NCBI RefSeq assembly: GCF_014648255.1
Contig: NZ_BMQT01000011.1
Location: 62,001-126,000 of the forward strand
Length of the DNA stretch: 64,000 nt
Reading direction: 5' to 3'
Origin: Nocardioides albus
GTDB taxonomy: Bacteria > Actinomycetota > Actinomycetes > Propionibacteriales > Nocardioidaceae
Shown: positions 9,058-20,057 of the stretch, piece by piece
How positions within the stretch are numbered: position 1 is the stretch's first letter
Layout of the letters: each line of letters opens with the position of its first letter
Notes under the pieces: generated by a model
Seen by the model: the letters and a program-made list of their open reading frames with translations, nothing else
Database searches by the model: none
What the model was told of the DNA's origin: nothing
Translations under genes and position numbers: made by a program

Positions 9058-9206
9058 GGATCTCCTCGCATCACAAACTAGTGCCCGGCCAGCGGCCCGA
9101 CGGTGCCCAGGTCGGACCAATCATGGAGCATCCGAGGATGGCTGTCAGCGGTGGTGGTCACAACACGGCGCGCCGGGTGATTCGAATTGTCGTTCGACAT
9201 CATGTA

Positions 9207-9220
9207 TCTTGATATCAAGA
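9207..9220. promoter_or_regulatory. 14-bp palindromic operator candidate upstream of aconitase
   Basis: tcttgatatcaaga is a perfect palindrome 128 bp before the aconitase start. It has the form of a homodimeric repressor or activator site. I cannot name its regulator. Confidence 0.5.
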
Positions 9221-9242
9221 GATCGACGGCACGTCCGTCGTA

Positions 9243-9261
9243 AAAGGTTAGGTGAGCCTTT
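9243..9261 (+). promoter_or_regulatory. Candidate DtxR/IdeR iron box upstream of aconitase
   Basis: aaaggttaggtgagccttt matches the 19-bp DtxR/IdeR consensus (TTAGGTTAGGCTAACCTAA) at 12 positions, including the whole left core AGGTTAGG and the right CCT. Aconitase is an iron-sulfur enzyme and is iron-regulated in other actinobacteria, so the placement makes sense. The match is imperfect and the regulator is not in the window. Confidence 0.4.
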
Positions 9262-9348
9262 GTTTTCCCGGCGTGGGTAGCCGGGGCAGGATGGGCTCCA
9301 AAGACTTGAATTCGTACGTCTGTGGACGCGAGCAAGGAGATGAACGCG

Positions 9349-12030
<2,682 letters not shown>

Positions 12031-12045
12031 CCCGACTGACACAGA

Positions 12046-12077
12046 ACGGCCCGTCACCCGAGAGGGTGGCGGGCCGT
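12046..12077 (+). terminator. Hairpin terminator of acnA
   Basis: acggcccgtcaccc pairs with gggtggcgggccgt around a gaga loop (14-bp stem, one wobble). It begins 16 bp after the acnA stop. Confidence 0.8.
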
Positions 12078-12172
12078 CGTCGTGTGTGACGCTACGGCGA
12101 ACGTACAGACAACTCCTGTCGATCGCCGCAGATGGGTTCCGCGGAGCCGCGGATGACGTCGTAGATTCGAGT

Positions 12173-13687
12173 GTGCGCAATCCCAGAGCGTTTCTGCTGG
12201 TCGGCGTCGTGGTCTTCGTGCTGTGCCTACAGACGGCTGTCGCGACGGCGCCGCTCCACCAGGCCGACGAGCGCGCCCACGTCGGCTACGCGGAGGTGCT
12301 GTACCGGGGGCAACTGCCGACGATCGACACCCTGATCCCGGCGGACCCGAACACCGACACGCGCATGTCGGAGATCCTCGCCGTCAAAGACGAGCCGCAC
12401 CGCGCGGTCTGGGTCGCCAACCACCCACCGCTGTTCTACCTCCTCTCGCTGCCGCTGGTCGCGCTCGGTGACGCCACCGGTCATCCAGGGGTCACCTACT
12501 TCGGGATGCGGATCCTCAACGGCATCGGCCTGACTCTCACGGTGCTGCTGGTCGGCCTGATCGCACGTGAGCTGGTTCCCCGCCGGCCGGCGGTGCCTCT
12601 GCTCGGGGCAGCCGTGGCACTCTCCTGCGGCTCGATCCCGTACCGCGGCGGCGGCATCTACAACGACGGGCTGTCCACGGTGACGATGCTGTGGGTGGTG
12701 CTGCTGGCGCTGCGCATGGTCAGGACGGGTGTCACGCCGGGGCGGATCGCGCTGATCACCGCCGCGGCCACCGCTTCGGTGGCGACCCGGTCGACCGGCG
12801 TGATCGCGGTCGCGCTCGCCTGCCTGGTCGTGGTCGGCGCGACCTGGCTGCACAGGCGCAACCGCGCGGGTCTCCTCCGTGGCCTCGTCGCCGGCTTCCT
12901 GGTCGGCATCGTGCCAGTGGTGGCGATCGCGTGGTTCTACCTGCGCAACATCCGCCTGTACGGCGACCCGACGGCCTCCACGGCGCTCTTCGAGAAGTTC
13001 GGGCGTGAGCCGTCGGGCACCACCCTCGGCACTCTGCTCGACCCACGATTCCACTGGCGGCTGCTCGAGTCGCTGTGGGTCGACGAGCGGCTGCTCGACG
13101 TGCTGGTGGTGGTTCCGGTGCTGCTCATTGCGATCTTGCTGGCCGCGGCCGTGGTCGAGGTCCGTGCCGTATGCCGCGAACGGATCGGCTGGTGGAAGGC
13201 GCACGAGCGCCGGACCCGTGGCTTGGCGCCGGAAGACTGGTGGGCGTGGATGGTCGCTGTCGGCTACACGGCGCTGGTGGTGGCCAGCGTCGGCACCTTC
13301 ATCGCCGGCGGCGGCTGGATCCATGCTCGCTATGCGATGCCCCTGCTCCCGCTGACGGCCACATTGGTGGCCCTCGCGGTGCTGCGGCTGGGCCGGGCCG
13401 TCGCGCCAGACGCCGATCCTGAGGTGCGGGAGTGGCGGGTGACGTACATCTTCGTCGGTGTCATGTTGGCGGCCGCGCTGGTCGCCCATGTTCTGCTGTT
13501 GACCCAGCTGAGCGGTCCGGTGCACACACTGCTCGACGGTGGCCTGGTCGTGATCGGCGACGCGATCGTGCTGGCGGCAGCGGTGGCGCTGGCGCGTGCG
13601 TTGCGAGTTCAGCCGGTGCAGTCGGAGAGCGAGACGATCTCGATCTCGGGACCAGGACGCTCGAAGGCGAGCGGATACCAGTCGTAG
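12173..13687 (+). CDS. Polytopic membrane protein, probable GT39/GT-C-type glycosyltransferase
   Basis: From GTG 12173 (RNPRAFLLVGVVVF) the product is 504 residues with about 10-12 hydrophobic helices. The first periplasmic loop after TM1 has ADERAHVGYAEVLYRG, where an acidic pair (DE) sits like the catalytic DE of GT-C lipid-linked-sugar transferases, and later there is NHPPLFYLLSLPLVAL, another typical GT-C feature. The family assignment is moderate. The last 26 codons are antisense to the end of the convergent glycosyltransferase gene (79-bp overlap) and look like a read-through tail rather than a conserved terminus. No glycan pathway genes are nearby, so donor and acceptor are unknown. 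Confidence 0.8.
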   Translation: MRNPRAFLLVGVVVFVLCLQTAVATAPLHQADERAHVGYAEVLYRGQLPTIDTLIPADPNTDTRMSEILAVKDEPHRAVWVANHPPLFYLLSLPLVALGDATGHPGVTYFGMRILNGIGLTLTVLLVGLIARELVPRRPAVPLLGAAVALSCGSIPYRGGGIYNDGLSTVTMLWVVLLALRMVRTGVTPGRIALITAAATASVATRSTGVIAVALACLVVVGATWLHRRNRAGLLRGLVAGFLVGIVPVVAIAWFYLRNIRLYGDPTASTALFEKFGREPSGTTLGTLLDPRFHWRLLESLWVDERLLDVLVVVPVLLIAILLAAAVVEVRAVCRERIGWWKAHERRTRGLAPEDWWAWMVAVGYTALVVASVGTFIAGGGWIHARYAMPLLPLTATLVALAVLRLGRAVAPDADPEVREWRVTYIFVGVMLAAALVAHVLLLTQLSGPVHTLLDGGLVVIGDAIVLAAAVALARALRVQPVQSESETISISGPGRSKASGYQS

Positions 13688-15267
13688 CTGAAGTCGAAGG
13701 AGAACTTCGGCGCGCTCGCGCCGTCGCGGTAGGGCGACATGGTCACGATCTGGTCGGCCTCGCGTCGCAGCCGGTCGTAATAGGCAGCGGCATCGCTCAG
13801 CCCGGCTGCAAGGCCTCGGTCGCGCTGGTGGCTGGTGACCAGCACCCAGCAGTAGCCCTCCTCGCGGTAGGTGTCGACGAGCTCGGGTCTCAGCCGTGAC
13901 TCATACTCCTGGAACGGACGCTCGACCGGTCGTGGCACGACGTCTGCGAAGTCGAGGTACGCAGCCGGGAAGGCCGGCTCGACCACGATCCGGGCTCCGG
14001 GCGGGAGATGCTCGCGGATGTGGTCGAGAGCGAGCGTCCGGGTGTCGGTGCGGGTGAGGATGACGGAGCTGCGCACCGAGTCGGCCAGGGGCTGGGCGAG
14101 CACGAGGAGCGCAACCGTCGGCAGCGCCAGCCCGGCGACGCGGGTCCGACCCCGTGCGGCGAGACGCCTGGCTACCCAGGTGGCCAGGACGACCGCCCCA
14201 AGCCCGGCGAGCACGGCCAGGATCGGGTACGTCGGAAGCATCCAACGGGCGAAGAACCGACCTTGGGTGGAGGCGTAGAGGTAGAGGACGACGGGGAAGA
14301 GGACCAGCAGCAACGTACGCGACCGGTCGCTGCGCAACCCGGAGATCGCGCCGAGCAGCGCCATCGCGACCGGCACCGCACCGAGCCCCCAGATGAGGGA
14401 GTACGGGTAGTAGGACCAGGCCGCGCCGCTCTGCCCGATCTTGCCGGCGGGGAGCTGCGCCGACTGTCCGCTGTACTGGCGGATCGCGTAGTCGAAGTCG
14501 ATCACCAGGAACGGGTTGACCAGCACGAACGCCGCGAAACAGAACACCCCCGAGCAGACGAGGGCGATAAGCGTCGGACGGAGCTGGTCCTTGCGCTCGA
14601 GGAGGCGCAGGAGGCCGGCCAGCCCGACGACCAGCGCGATCGGCCCGGCGGAGTACTTGGTGCCGGCGGCGAGCCCGACCATCGCGCCGGCGAGCGTGAA
14701 GTCGGCCAGGCGGCCGTCCTCGTAGGCGCGCAGCGATGCCCAGACCGCCAGCGTCACGGGGATGAGAGTGACGATGTCGTTGAGCGCCTGATGACTGTAG
14801 AAGACGGGGAGGAAGGCGAAGCCCAGCAGAGCACCGGCGATCAACCCTGCGGCGGCGCCGTAGAGCCGGCGACCCAGCCGGTAGACGAGGTAGACCAGGA
14901 CGGTGGCCAGCGCGGCGACCACGACCCGTGACACCAGGAAGATCTCGCCGGGATCTGCCGCCAGCCGCTCGGTCACGTCATGGCCGATGTAGACCACCCG
15001 CAACACGATGGCCAGCAGGTAGGTCAGCGCCGACGGGTTCTGGAAGTAGCCCGGGTTGAGGTCGCCGTCCGCGGCAGCCGCGGCCTGCGGGACGAAGTGG
15101 AGCTCCTCATCGGGGTTGTAGACCTGTGGCAGCCCATGGTCGATGCCGACCAGGCGCAGCGCGAAGGACCCGGTCAGCAGCGCGCCGAGCAGCAGCCTGA
15201 TCCGACCTTCGCCTTCCTCCCGGTGGTCCGGGAGGAAGGGACGGCGCGGCAGATGGACAGTGGGCAC
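13609..15267 (-). CDS. GT39-family (PMT-like) membrane glycosyltransferase
   Basis: The product is 552 residues with about 11 transmembrane helices. The first extracytoplasmic loop holds YNPDEELHFVPQA, the acidic catalytic motif of GT-C enzymes, followed by YFQNPSALTYL. A soluble region of about 130 residues follows the last helix and ends in KFSFDFSYDWYPLAFERPG, which reads as a genuine conserved terminus. Such enzymes transfer sugars from polyprenyl-phosphate donors to protein or lipid outside the membrane. It converges on the other membrane glycosyltransferase with a 79-bp 3' overlap. Substrates are unknown. Confidence 0.88.
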   Translation of the reverse strand: MPTVHLPRRPFLPDHREEGEGRIRLLLGALLTGSFALRLVGIDHGLPQVYNPDEELHFVPQAAAAADGDLNPGYFQNPSALTYLLAIVLRVVYIGHDVTERLAADPGEIFLVSRVVVAALATVLVYLVYRLGRRLYGAAAGLIAGALLGFAFLPVFYSHQALNDIVTLIPVTLAVWASLRAYEDGRLADFTLAGAMVGLAAGTKYSAGPIALVVGLAGLLRLLERKDQLRPTLIALVCSGVFCFAAFVLVNPFLVIDFDYAIRQYSGQSAQLPAGKIGQSGAAWSYYPYSLIWGLGAVPVAMALLGAISGLRSDRSRTLLLVLFPVVLYLYASTQGRFFARWMLPTYPILAVLAGLGAVVLATWVARRLAARGRTRVAGLALPTVALLVLAQPLADSVRSSVILTRTDTRTLALDHIREHLPPGARIVVEPAFPAAYLDFADVVPRPVERPFQEYESRLRPELVDTYREEGYCWVLVTSHQRDRGLAAGLSDAAAYYDRLRREADQIVTMSPYRDGASAPKFSFDFSYDWYPLAFERPGPEIEIVSLSDCTG

Positions 15268-15366
15268 GCGCGGACGCTAACCGCCGGGTCGCGCGATGGC
15301 GCGCTCATTTCGCCGTCGTTCGACATGTTGTCACCGAATGGCCAGGTTCTGGCCCCCGGCCTGAGA

Positions 15367-16053
15367 TCAGGCGAGCGAGGCGATCCTGGCGCGGCTGTCC
15401 TCGCTCAGGGTGGCCAGGAGTGCCTCCGCGGCCTCGCCCGGGTCGGCCGTGGCGGCGGCGATCTCGGAGACGGTCTCGTCGGGGAGGCCGGCGAGGATCG
15501 GGTCCAGCACCGAGGTGTCGTCGAGGAAGAGCGCCACCTGGAGGATCTCGGCGCCGGAGGCGCCGTCCATCACCTGGAGCGAGGTCTCGGGGCCGACCAC
15601 GCCGGTGAACCTGGCCAGCGTCAGCACGTGACCGTCCGCGAGGAGCCGGCGGCCGACATCGACCAGCAGAGACCGGTCGAGCTTGGCGATGATGGCCCCG
15701 ACCCGGCTCGGGTCGAGATGGACGGAGAGGTCGGCGAGGAACGCCGGCTTCAGATGACCGGCCAGCTTCGCAGCGTCGGTGGGATCCATCACCGCAGCCA
15801 CCCGAGCGCTGAGCATCGGCCCCATGGCGATCTCGGTGATCTTCGCGGTGACCGCCGCGGGGAGCTTCTTGCTGACCGCGGCCAGCCCCTTCACCCGGGA
15901 CTCGTGACGGCTGAACATCGCGTGCGAGACGACCCCGCGAAGGTCGCGGAGGTCATCGGGGGAGGTGGTGGCGAGGAAAGCAAGCTCGGCCTCGTCCACG
16001 TGCATCTCGTGGGCGAGCTTGGTGATCTCCAGCGCGCTGGTCAGTGCGGTCAT
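15367..16053 (-). CDS. Unknown helical cytoplasmic protein
   Basis: The product is 228 residues with no signal or membrane segment. It is rich in short amphipathic helices with repeated D-P-x-x-A/V patterns (SPDDLRDLRG, DPTDAAKLAGHL, DPSRVGAIIAKLD, LPDETVSEIAAATADP). These resemble helical repeats such as those in MgtE N-terminal domains, but I do not assign it there. The ATG overlaps the stop of the 75-residue gene upstream (ATGA), so both are one operon. Function unknown. Confidence 0.8.
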   Translation of the reverse strand: MTALTSALEITKLAHEMHVDEAELAFLATTSPDDLRDLRGVVSHAMFSRHESRVKGLAAVSKKLPAAVTAKITEIAMGPMLSARVAAVMDPTDAAKLAGHLKPAFLADLSVHLDPSRVGAIIAKLDRSLLVDVGRRLLADGHVLTLARFTGVVGPETSLQVMDGASGAEILQVALFLDDTSVLDPILAGLPDETVSEIAAATADPGEAAEALLATLSEDSRARIASLA

Positions 16054-16277
16054 CGAGCACCTCCGAGCATCTTCTGGACGACCCCGCGCAGCATCTTCGG
16101 GACCAGCTTGAGCGCCTCGTCGAGAGAGGCGTCGAAGGCCTTGTCCTCTGCGGTCATCGCGCCGTGGACCAGCTCGTCGAAACGGTCCAGCTGCTGGTCG
16201 TCGTACGCCGCCAGCGGCGCGAGCCGCGTGGCCGGCACACCGAGCGTGGCAGCGAGCCGGTCGAGTCCCTCAGTCAT
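16050..16277 (-). CDS. Unknown small helical protein
   Basis: From ATG 16277 (MTEGLDRLAATLGV) the product is 75 residues, all predicted helical and ending LRGVVQKMLGGAR. A longer start at 16304 would add nine residues. It is translationally coupled to the downstream 228-residue gene by a 4-bp overlap and is probably its partner. No family is recognised. Confidence 0.7.
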   Translation of the reverse strand: MTEGLDRLAATLGVPATRLAPLAAYDDQQLDRFDELVHGAMTAEDKAFDASLDEALKLVPKMLRGVVQKMLGGAR

Positions 16278-16377
16278 CGCCTTCCTTCCCGCCGGCTGTG
16301 GCACGTTCGGCCCCCGGCGGCGCCACTATATGCAGTCAGGGACGCGCTTGGACGAGGCAGTCGGATAGTGTCGCGGC

Positions 16378-16761
16378 ATGCTCGTCGCCTTCTCGATCGC
16401 CCCGACGACCACGGACGACCCCGATGGTTCGGTGGCCGCGTCCGTCGCCGAGGCCATCCGCATCGTCCGCGAGTCCGGACTGCCCAACGAGACCAACGCC
16501 ATGTTCACGAACCTGGAAGGTGAGTGGGACGAGGTGATGGCTGTCATCAAGCAGTGCGTCGACGCGGTCGCCGCCGTCTCTCCGCGGGTCGGGCTGGTGC
16601 TCAAGGCCGACATCCGGCCCGGCTACACCGGCCAGCTCACCGCGAAGGTCGAGCGGATCGAGACGATCGTAGCGAGGCCGAGCGGCGAGCTTGCTCGTCC
16701 GCTCGTGCCGAGCGAGAGAGTGACCGCGCGAAGCGCGGAGCAGGAGCTCTCCGGGGACTGA
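16378..16761 (+). CDS. Thiamine-binding-like protein (DUF77/MTH1187 family) with a repeat-derived tail
   Basis: The product is 127 residues. Residues 1 to about 95 are a normal ferredoxin-like DUF77 protein: MLVAFSIAPTT at the first strand, TNAMFTNLEGEWDEV in the middle, and SPRVGLVLKADIRPG before the last strand. The family is about 95-100 residues and is linked to binding of thiamine precursors. Residues 95-121 are encoded by an 81-bp hairpin element that is also found in phnC, and only six further residues precede the stop. So the C terminus is a mobile-element-derived extension. The stop codon lies in the loop of a terminator hairpin. Confidence 0.85.
   Translation: MLVAFSIAPTTTDDPDGSVAASVAEAIRIVRESGLPNETNAMFTNLEGEWDEVMAVIKQCVDAVAAVSPRVGLVLKADIRPGYTGQLTAKVERIETIVARPSGELARPLVPSERVTARSAEQELSGD
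16660..16740 (+). repeat. 81-bp in-frame hairpin element, copy 1
   Basis: This segment is 76/81 identical to 24030-24110. It contains an imperfect long hairpin (16679-16705, arms cgagcggcgagc and gctcg-t-ccgctcg) and a perfect short hairpin (16724-16738, ccgcgc-gaa-gcgcgg). It is read as 27 codons (residues 95-121 of the DUF77 protein), in the same frame as the copy in phnC, and gives the peptide core SGELARPLVPSERVTARSAE. Confidence 0.9.
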
Positions 16762-16774
16762 CCCCGGAGAGCTC
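16744..16774. terminator. Bidirectional terminator between DUF77 gene and iorA-like gene
   Basis: A perfect 13-bp stem (gagctctccgggg / ccccggagagctc) with a 5-nt loop lies exactly between two convergent genes. The loop contains the DUF77 stop codon, and the hairpin abuts the stop of the opposite gene at 16775. Confidence 0.8.
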
Positions 16775-17266
16775 TCAGAGCCCGCGGGCCATCGCCTCCT
16801 GGCCGGTCTTGATGGCCTCGCGGATCCGGGAGTAGGTGCCGCAGCGGCAGACGTTGCGAATCGTGTCGAGGTCGGCCTCGTTGATCGCCCGACCCTCCTC
16901 GCGCACCTTGTTGACGAGCGCGACCGCGGCCATGATCTGGCCGGGCTGGCAGTAGCCGCACTGGGCGACGTCGTGCTCGAGCCAGGCCTCCTGCATCGGG
17001 TGCAGCCCGTCGCCGGGAGCGGTGTCGGCGAGGCCTTCGATGGTGGTGATCTCGTCGTTCTTGTCGAGGTCGGCGACGCGTACGGAGCAGGGGTTGAACG
17101 CCTTGCCGTTGATGTGCGACGTACAGGCCTTGCAGACGTTGATGCCGCAGCCGTACTTGGGGCCGGTGACACCGAGGACGTCGCGCAGGACCCAGAGGAT
17201 GCGGACGTCGTCCTCGACGTCGACAGTGACGGTCTCGCCGTTGAGCTGGAAGGTGTGAGTAGGCAT
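16775..17266 (-). CDS. (2Fe-2S) subunit of a molybdenum hydroxylase (IorA type)
   Basis: The product is 163 residues. An N-terminal plant-type ferredoxin site (YGCGINVCKACTSHINGKAF, then a fourth Cys) is followed by the C-terminal helical 2Fe-2S domain with CGYCQPGQI and CRCGTYSRIREAI. This is the small subunit of two-component xanthine-oxidase-family enzymes such as isoquinoline 1-oxidoreductase, which lack an FAD subunit and usually pass electrons to cytochromes. It lies 8 bp after the large-subunit gene in the same operon. The start gives MPTHTFQLNGETVTV, a typical beginning. Confidence 0.92.
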   Translation of the reverse strand: MPTHTFQLNGETVTVDVEDDVRILWVLRDVLGVTGPKYGCGINVCKACTSHINGKAFNPCSVRVADLDKNDEITTIEGLADTAPGDGLHPMQEAWLEHDVAQCGYCQPGQIMAAVALVNKVREEGRAINEADLDTIRNVCRCGTYSRIREAIKTGQEAMARGL

Positions 17267-17274
17267 CGAGGACC

Positions 17275-19596
17275 TCAGAACGTGTAGGCGAGGCCGTCGG
17301 TCGGCGACTCGGGGACGGACGGGACGAACGACTTGGGCTCGAAGTGGAGCGGGTCGTGGAAGTTGATCGGGAACTCCGTGGGCATCTTGCCGGTGGCGCG
17401 GGCGTAGGCGCAGGCGACGGCTGCCATGGAGGCGGCCACCCCGGCCTCGCCGACACCGCCGGGCTGGTTGCCGTGCGACTCGATCACCTCGCACTCGAAC
17501 TCGAACGGCGTGTTCCACTGCCGGGTGTAGGCCGAGTTGTCCCAGCTGGCCTCGAGGAACTGCCCGTCGACCAGGTGGTTGCTGTAGGTCAGCGCCTGGC
17601 ACATGCCGTCGGAGAAGCCACCCATCATCTGGGCCTTGACTCCGGCGGGGTTGATCACCAGCCCGACGTCGGCGACCACGACGGCCTTGGTGACCCGGGG
17701 GCCGGTTACGGCGTCGCGTACCTTCCGGTTGACGGTCTCGGGACGGCAGTCGATCTCGACGAGAACGGCGGTGGCGCCCTTGTACTCCTTGTGGATGGCG
17801 ATGCCCTGTGCGGTGCCGGCCGGCATCGAGCGGCCCCAGTCGCCGAGCTCGGCGGCACGGTCCAGGACCCGCTTGACGCTCTTGCTCTTGAGATAGTTGC
17901 GCCGGAAGGTGACCGGATCCTGCTTCAGCTTCTTGGCGAGCTGGTCGACCATGAGCTCGCTGGCCGTGGCGACGTCGGGGGAGTAGATGTTGCGGACCGA
18001 GCTGGTGTTGAACCGGTCGACCGCGGGCTTCGGCTCGTTGAGCAGCTGGGTGATGACCCCGAAGTTGTAAGGCAGCTCCTGGCTGAGCAGGAAGATCGAC
18101 TCCGAGAAGGTCAGGTTCGACAGGCCGGTCGGCAGCGCCGCCGCTTCCGCGGTCAACCGCTCGCCGAGGCCGTGGGTGAAATCGGTGGCCACGCTGGCGT
18201 GGCGCTGCTCGAAGGTGAGCACGCTGCCGGCCAGCACCGTCGCCCGGATCCGAGAGACGGCCATCGGGTGCACTCGGCCTTGGCGCGGCTCGTCGGCGCG
18301 GTGCCACATCAGCTTGACCGGCGCACCGAAGGCCTTGGAGGCGTGGGCGGCCTCGACCGCGGCGTCGCTGAAGAGCTTGCGCCCGAAGGAGCCGCCGCCC
18401 TGGACGACGTTGACGGTCACGCTTGTCTGCGGGAGGCCGAGCGCCTTGGCGATCCGGCCCTGGGCGTCGATCGGTGACTTCAGGCCGCCCCAGATGGTGG
18501 CCTTTCCGTCGCGTACGTCGGCCACCGCGCAGTTTGGCTCGAGCGCCGAACCGCTGCGGAAGTGGAAGGTGAACTCGCCGTCGACCGAGGTCGCCCCGAT
18601 CTTCGGCACAGCCAGGGGGATTTGACCGGCCTTGAGCTCGGCCTTGATGTCCTTGGCCGACAGGGTCGTCACGGTGCCGGAGTTCCAGGTGACGTCCAGC
18701 GCGCGGACGGCGTCGATGCACTGACCGAAGGTCTTTGCCCGGACCGCGACGCCGGTCGGGATGATCGCGACGTGGGTGACGCCCGGCATCGTCTCGACGT
18801 CGATCTTGTTGTTGATCGACTCCGGGGTGCCGTTGAGCTCAGGTGCGCGGCACACCATCGTGGGCAGTGCGTTGGGGATGTCGAGATCCATCGCGAACTG
18901 CTTCTTGCCGGTGACGGCATCGCGTGCGTCGACGCGCCGGTGAGGCTTGCCGACGATCTGGTGGTCTGCGGTCTTCTTCAGCTCGACCTCGACCTTCTCG
19001 GTCGTCGGCTTGGCCGCCTTGGCGGCCGCCTCGCCGTAGGTCACCGACGAGCCGTCCGGGAGGCTGATCACGCCGTCCTTGGAGGTCAGCTGCGTGACCG
19101 CGCCCCCGAGCAGGATCGCGGCGGCCTCGAGCAGCGCCTTGCGGGCGATGGCGGCGGCGACGCGGACCGGGGTGTACATCGAGACGATCGTGTTGGAGCC
19201 ACCGGTCAGCTGGTTGAAGAGCAGCTCCGGCCGCGCCGGGGCCAGCGTGACGTGCACGTGGTCGACCGGGAGGTCGAGCTCGTCGGCGATGAGCATCGCG
19301 ACGGCCGTCGTGATGCCCTGCCCGACCTCCATGCGCGGCAGCGCGAAGTGGGCGTGGCCCTTCTCGTCGACCTCGATCGCGATCAGGTTCGAGGTCGGCA
19401 TCGCGCAGTGCGTCAGGAAGTCGTTGAGGTCGTAGAGCTCAGGAACCTGAGGTACCGACGGCACCGGCAAGGCGTTGGCGGCTGGCGGTGCCAGCCCCAG
19501 ATCGGCGGCGGTGATGAGCGTGGCGCCGCCGATGACGTATCCGACGAACGATCGTCTGGAGACCCGAGCAGGTCCGTCCGAGTTGTGCGTCCCCAT
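17275..19596 (-). CDS. Molybdopterin-binding large subunit (IorB type), Tat-exported
   Basis: The product is 773 residues. A twin-arginine signal (SRRSFVGYVIGGATLITAA) occupies about residues 13-35, so folded enzyme with cofactor is expected outside the membrane. Visible family features include LPRMEVGQGITTAVAML, QGGGSFGRKLFSD and the GVGEAGV motif near the C terminus whose Glu is catalytic in xanthine-oxidase enzymes. IorAB-type enzymes hydroxylate N-heterocycles or oxidise aldehydes; the substrate here cannot be read from sequence. The small Fe-S subunit follows directly. No coxG/xdhC-type maturation or molybdopterin genes are in the window. Confidence 0.93.
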   Translation of the reverse strand: MGTHNSDGPARVSRRSFVGYVIGGATLITAADLGLAPPAANALPVPSVPQVPELYDLNDFLTHCAMPTSNLIAIEVDEKGHAHFALPRMEVGQGITTAVAMLIADELDLPVDHVHVTLAPARPELLFNQLTGGSNTIVSMYTPVRVAAAIARKALLEAAAILLGGAVTQLTSKDGVISLPDGSSVTYGEAAAKAAKPTTEKVEVELKKTADHQIVGKPHRRVDARDAVTGKKQFAMDLDIPNALPTMVCRAPELNGTPESINNKIDVETMPGVTHVAIIPTGVAVRAKTFGQCIDAVRALDVTWNSGTVTTLSAKDIKAELKAGQIPLAVPKIGATSVDGEFTFHFRSGSALEPNCAVADVRDGKATIWGGLKSPIDAQGRIAKALGLPQTSVTVNVVQGGGSFGRKLFSDAAVEAAHASKAFGAPVKLMWHRADEPRQGRVHPMAVSRIRATVLAGSVLTFEQRHASVATDFTHGLGERLTAEAAALPTGLSNLTFSESIFLLSQELPYNFGVITQLLNEPKPAVDRFNTSSVRNIYSPDVATASELMVDQLAKKLKQDPVTFRRNYLKSKSVKRVLDRAAELGDWGRSMPAGTAQGIAIHKEYKGATAVLVEIDCRPETVNRKVRDAVTGPRVTKAVVVADVGLVINPAGVKAQMMGGFSDGMCQALTYSNHLVDGQFLEASWDNSAYTRQWNTPFEFECEVIESHGNQPGGVGEAGVAASMAAVACAYARATGKMPTEFPINFHDPLHFEPKSFVPSVPESPTDGLAYTF

Positions 19597-19800
19597 GTGT
19601 GTTCACTCCTGGCTTGGGCAGGGTCCGAGTTTTGTGACCCCCGACACTTAGCACCCTTCCTCAGCCGTGCAGCGTTTGAGAAGGGCGGGTCGCAAAATTT
19701 GTGCCCGGGCATGAACACGGTTGGCACCGCTGTATATCGCTGCATATCCATGCAGGTTCGAAACGCGTGCCTGCGGGGACGCCGTGCCTCCGAGGCGGGC
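19597..19800. promoter_or_regulatory. Region upstream of the IorB-type gene with a 16-bp palindrome
   Basis: These 204 bp hold the iorB leader. At 19729-19748 a 10-bp near-repeat occurs twice in tandem (gctgtatatc, gctgcatatc), overlapping the palindrome ctgcat-atcc-atgcag at 19740-19755. A second short palindrome (tgcccgggca) lies near 19702. These are operator candidates about 110-160 bp before the iorB start; no regulator gene is adjacent. Confidence 0.4.
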
Positions 19801-20010
19801 CTATGCCTTGGCGGGCTTCCGGCCGACGAACCAGTAGGTCGCCGCGCCGAGCAGGTTGGTGCTGCCCCACAGCCGCCACAACATCCGCGGCCCGCGCAGC
19901 TCGTCGTCCGAGCGGCTCTGCAGGTCACGCAGGATCACCGGAGCGACTGCCGCCTGGGCCATGATCGCGCCGGTGGTCAGGATCGCCTTCTGCTTCTTGG
20001 TGAGTGCCAT
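19801..20010 (-). CDS. Unknown small membrane protein
   Basis: From ATG 20010 (MALTKKQKAILTTGAIMAQ) the product is 69 residues. It has one hydrophobic helix near the start (about 9-27) and a second, weaker one near the end (NLLGAATYWFVG), joined by a charged loop with several arginines. The layout, including RRLWG-like aromatic/basic residues before the last helix, resembles small PLDc_N-like membrane proteins, but I do not assign it. It is alone, 47 bp from the end of the next minus-strand gene. Confidence 0.65.
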   Translation of the reverse strand: MALTKKQKAILTTGAIMAQAAVAPVILRDLQSRSDDELRGPRMLWRLWGSTNLLGAATYWFVGRKPAKA

Positions 20011-20057
20011 GGCGACAGTCTTTGCCTTCGTTTGGGTCCAGTCAAGGGATCTGGGTC

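Larger units (their letters stand above)
9058..9348 (+). promoter_or_regulatory. Aconitase upstream region
   Basis: These 291 bp separate the divergent membrane-protein pair from aconitase. They hold a 14-bp palindrome (9207-9220), a small inverted repeat cgacgg/ccgtcg (9224-9240) and a candidate iron box (9243-9261). The ribosome binding site AAGGAG is at 9334-9339. No convincing ORF is present. Confidence 0.6.
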
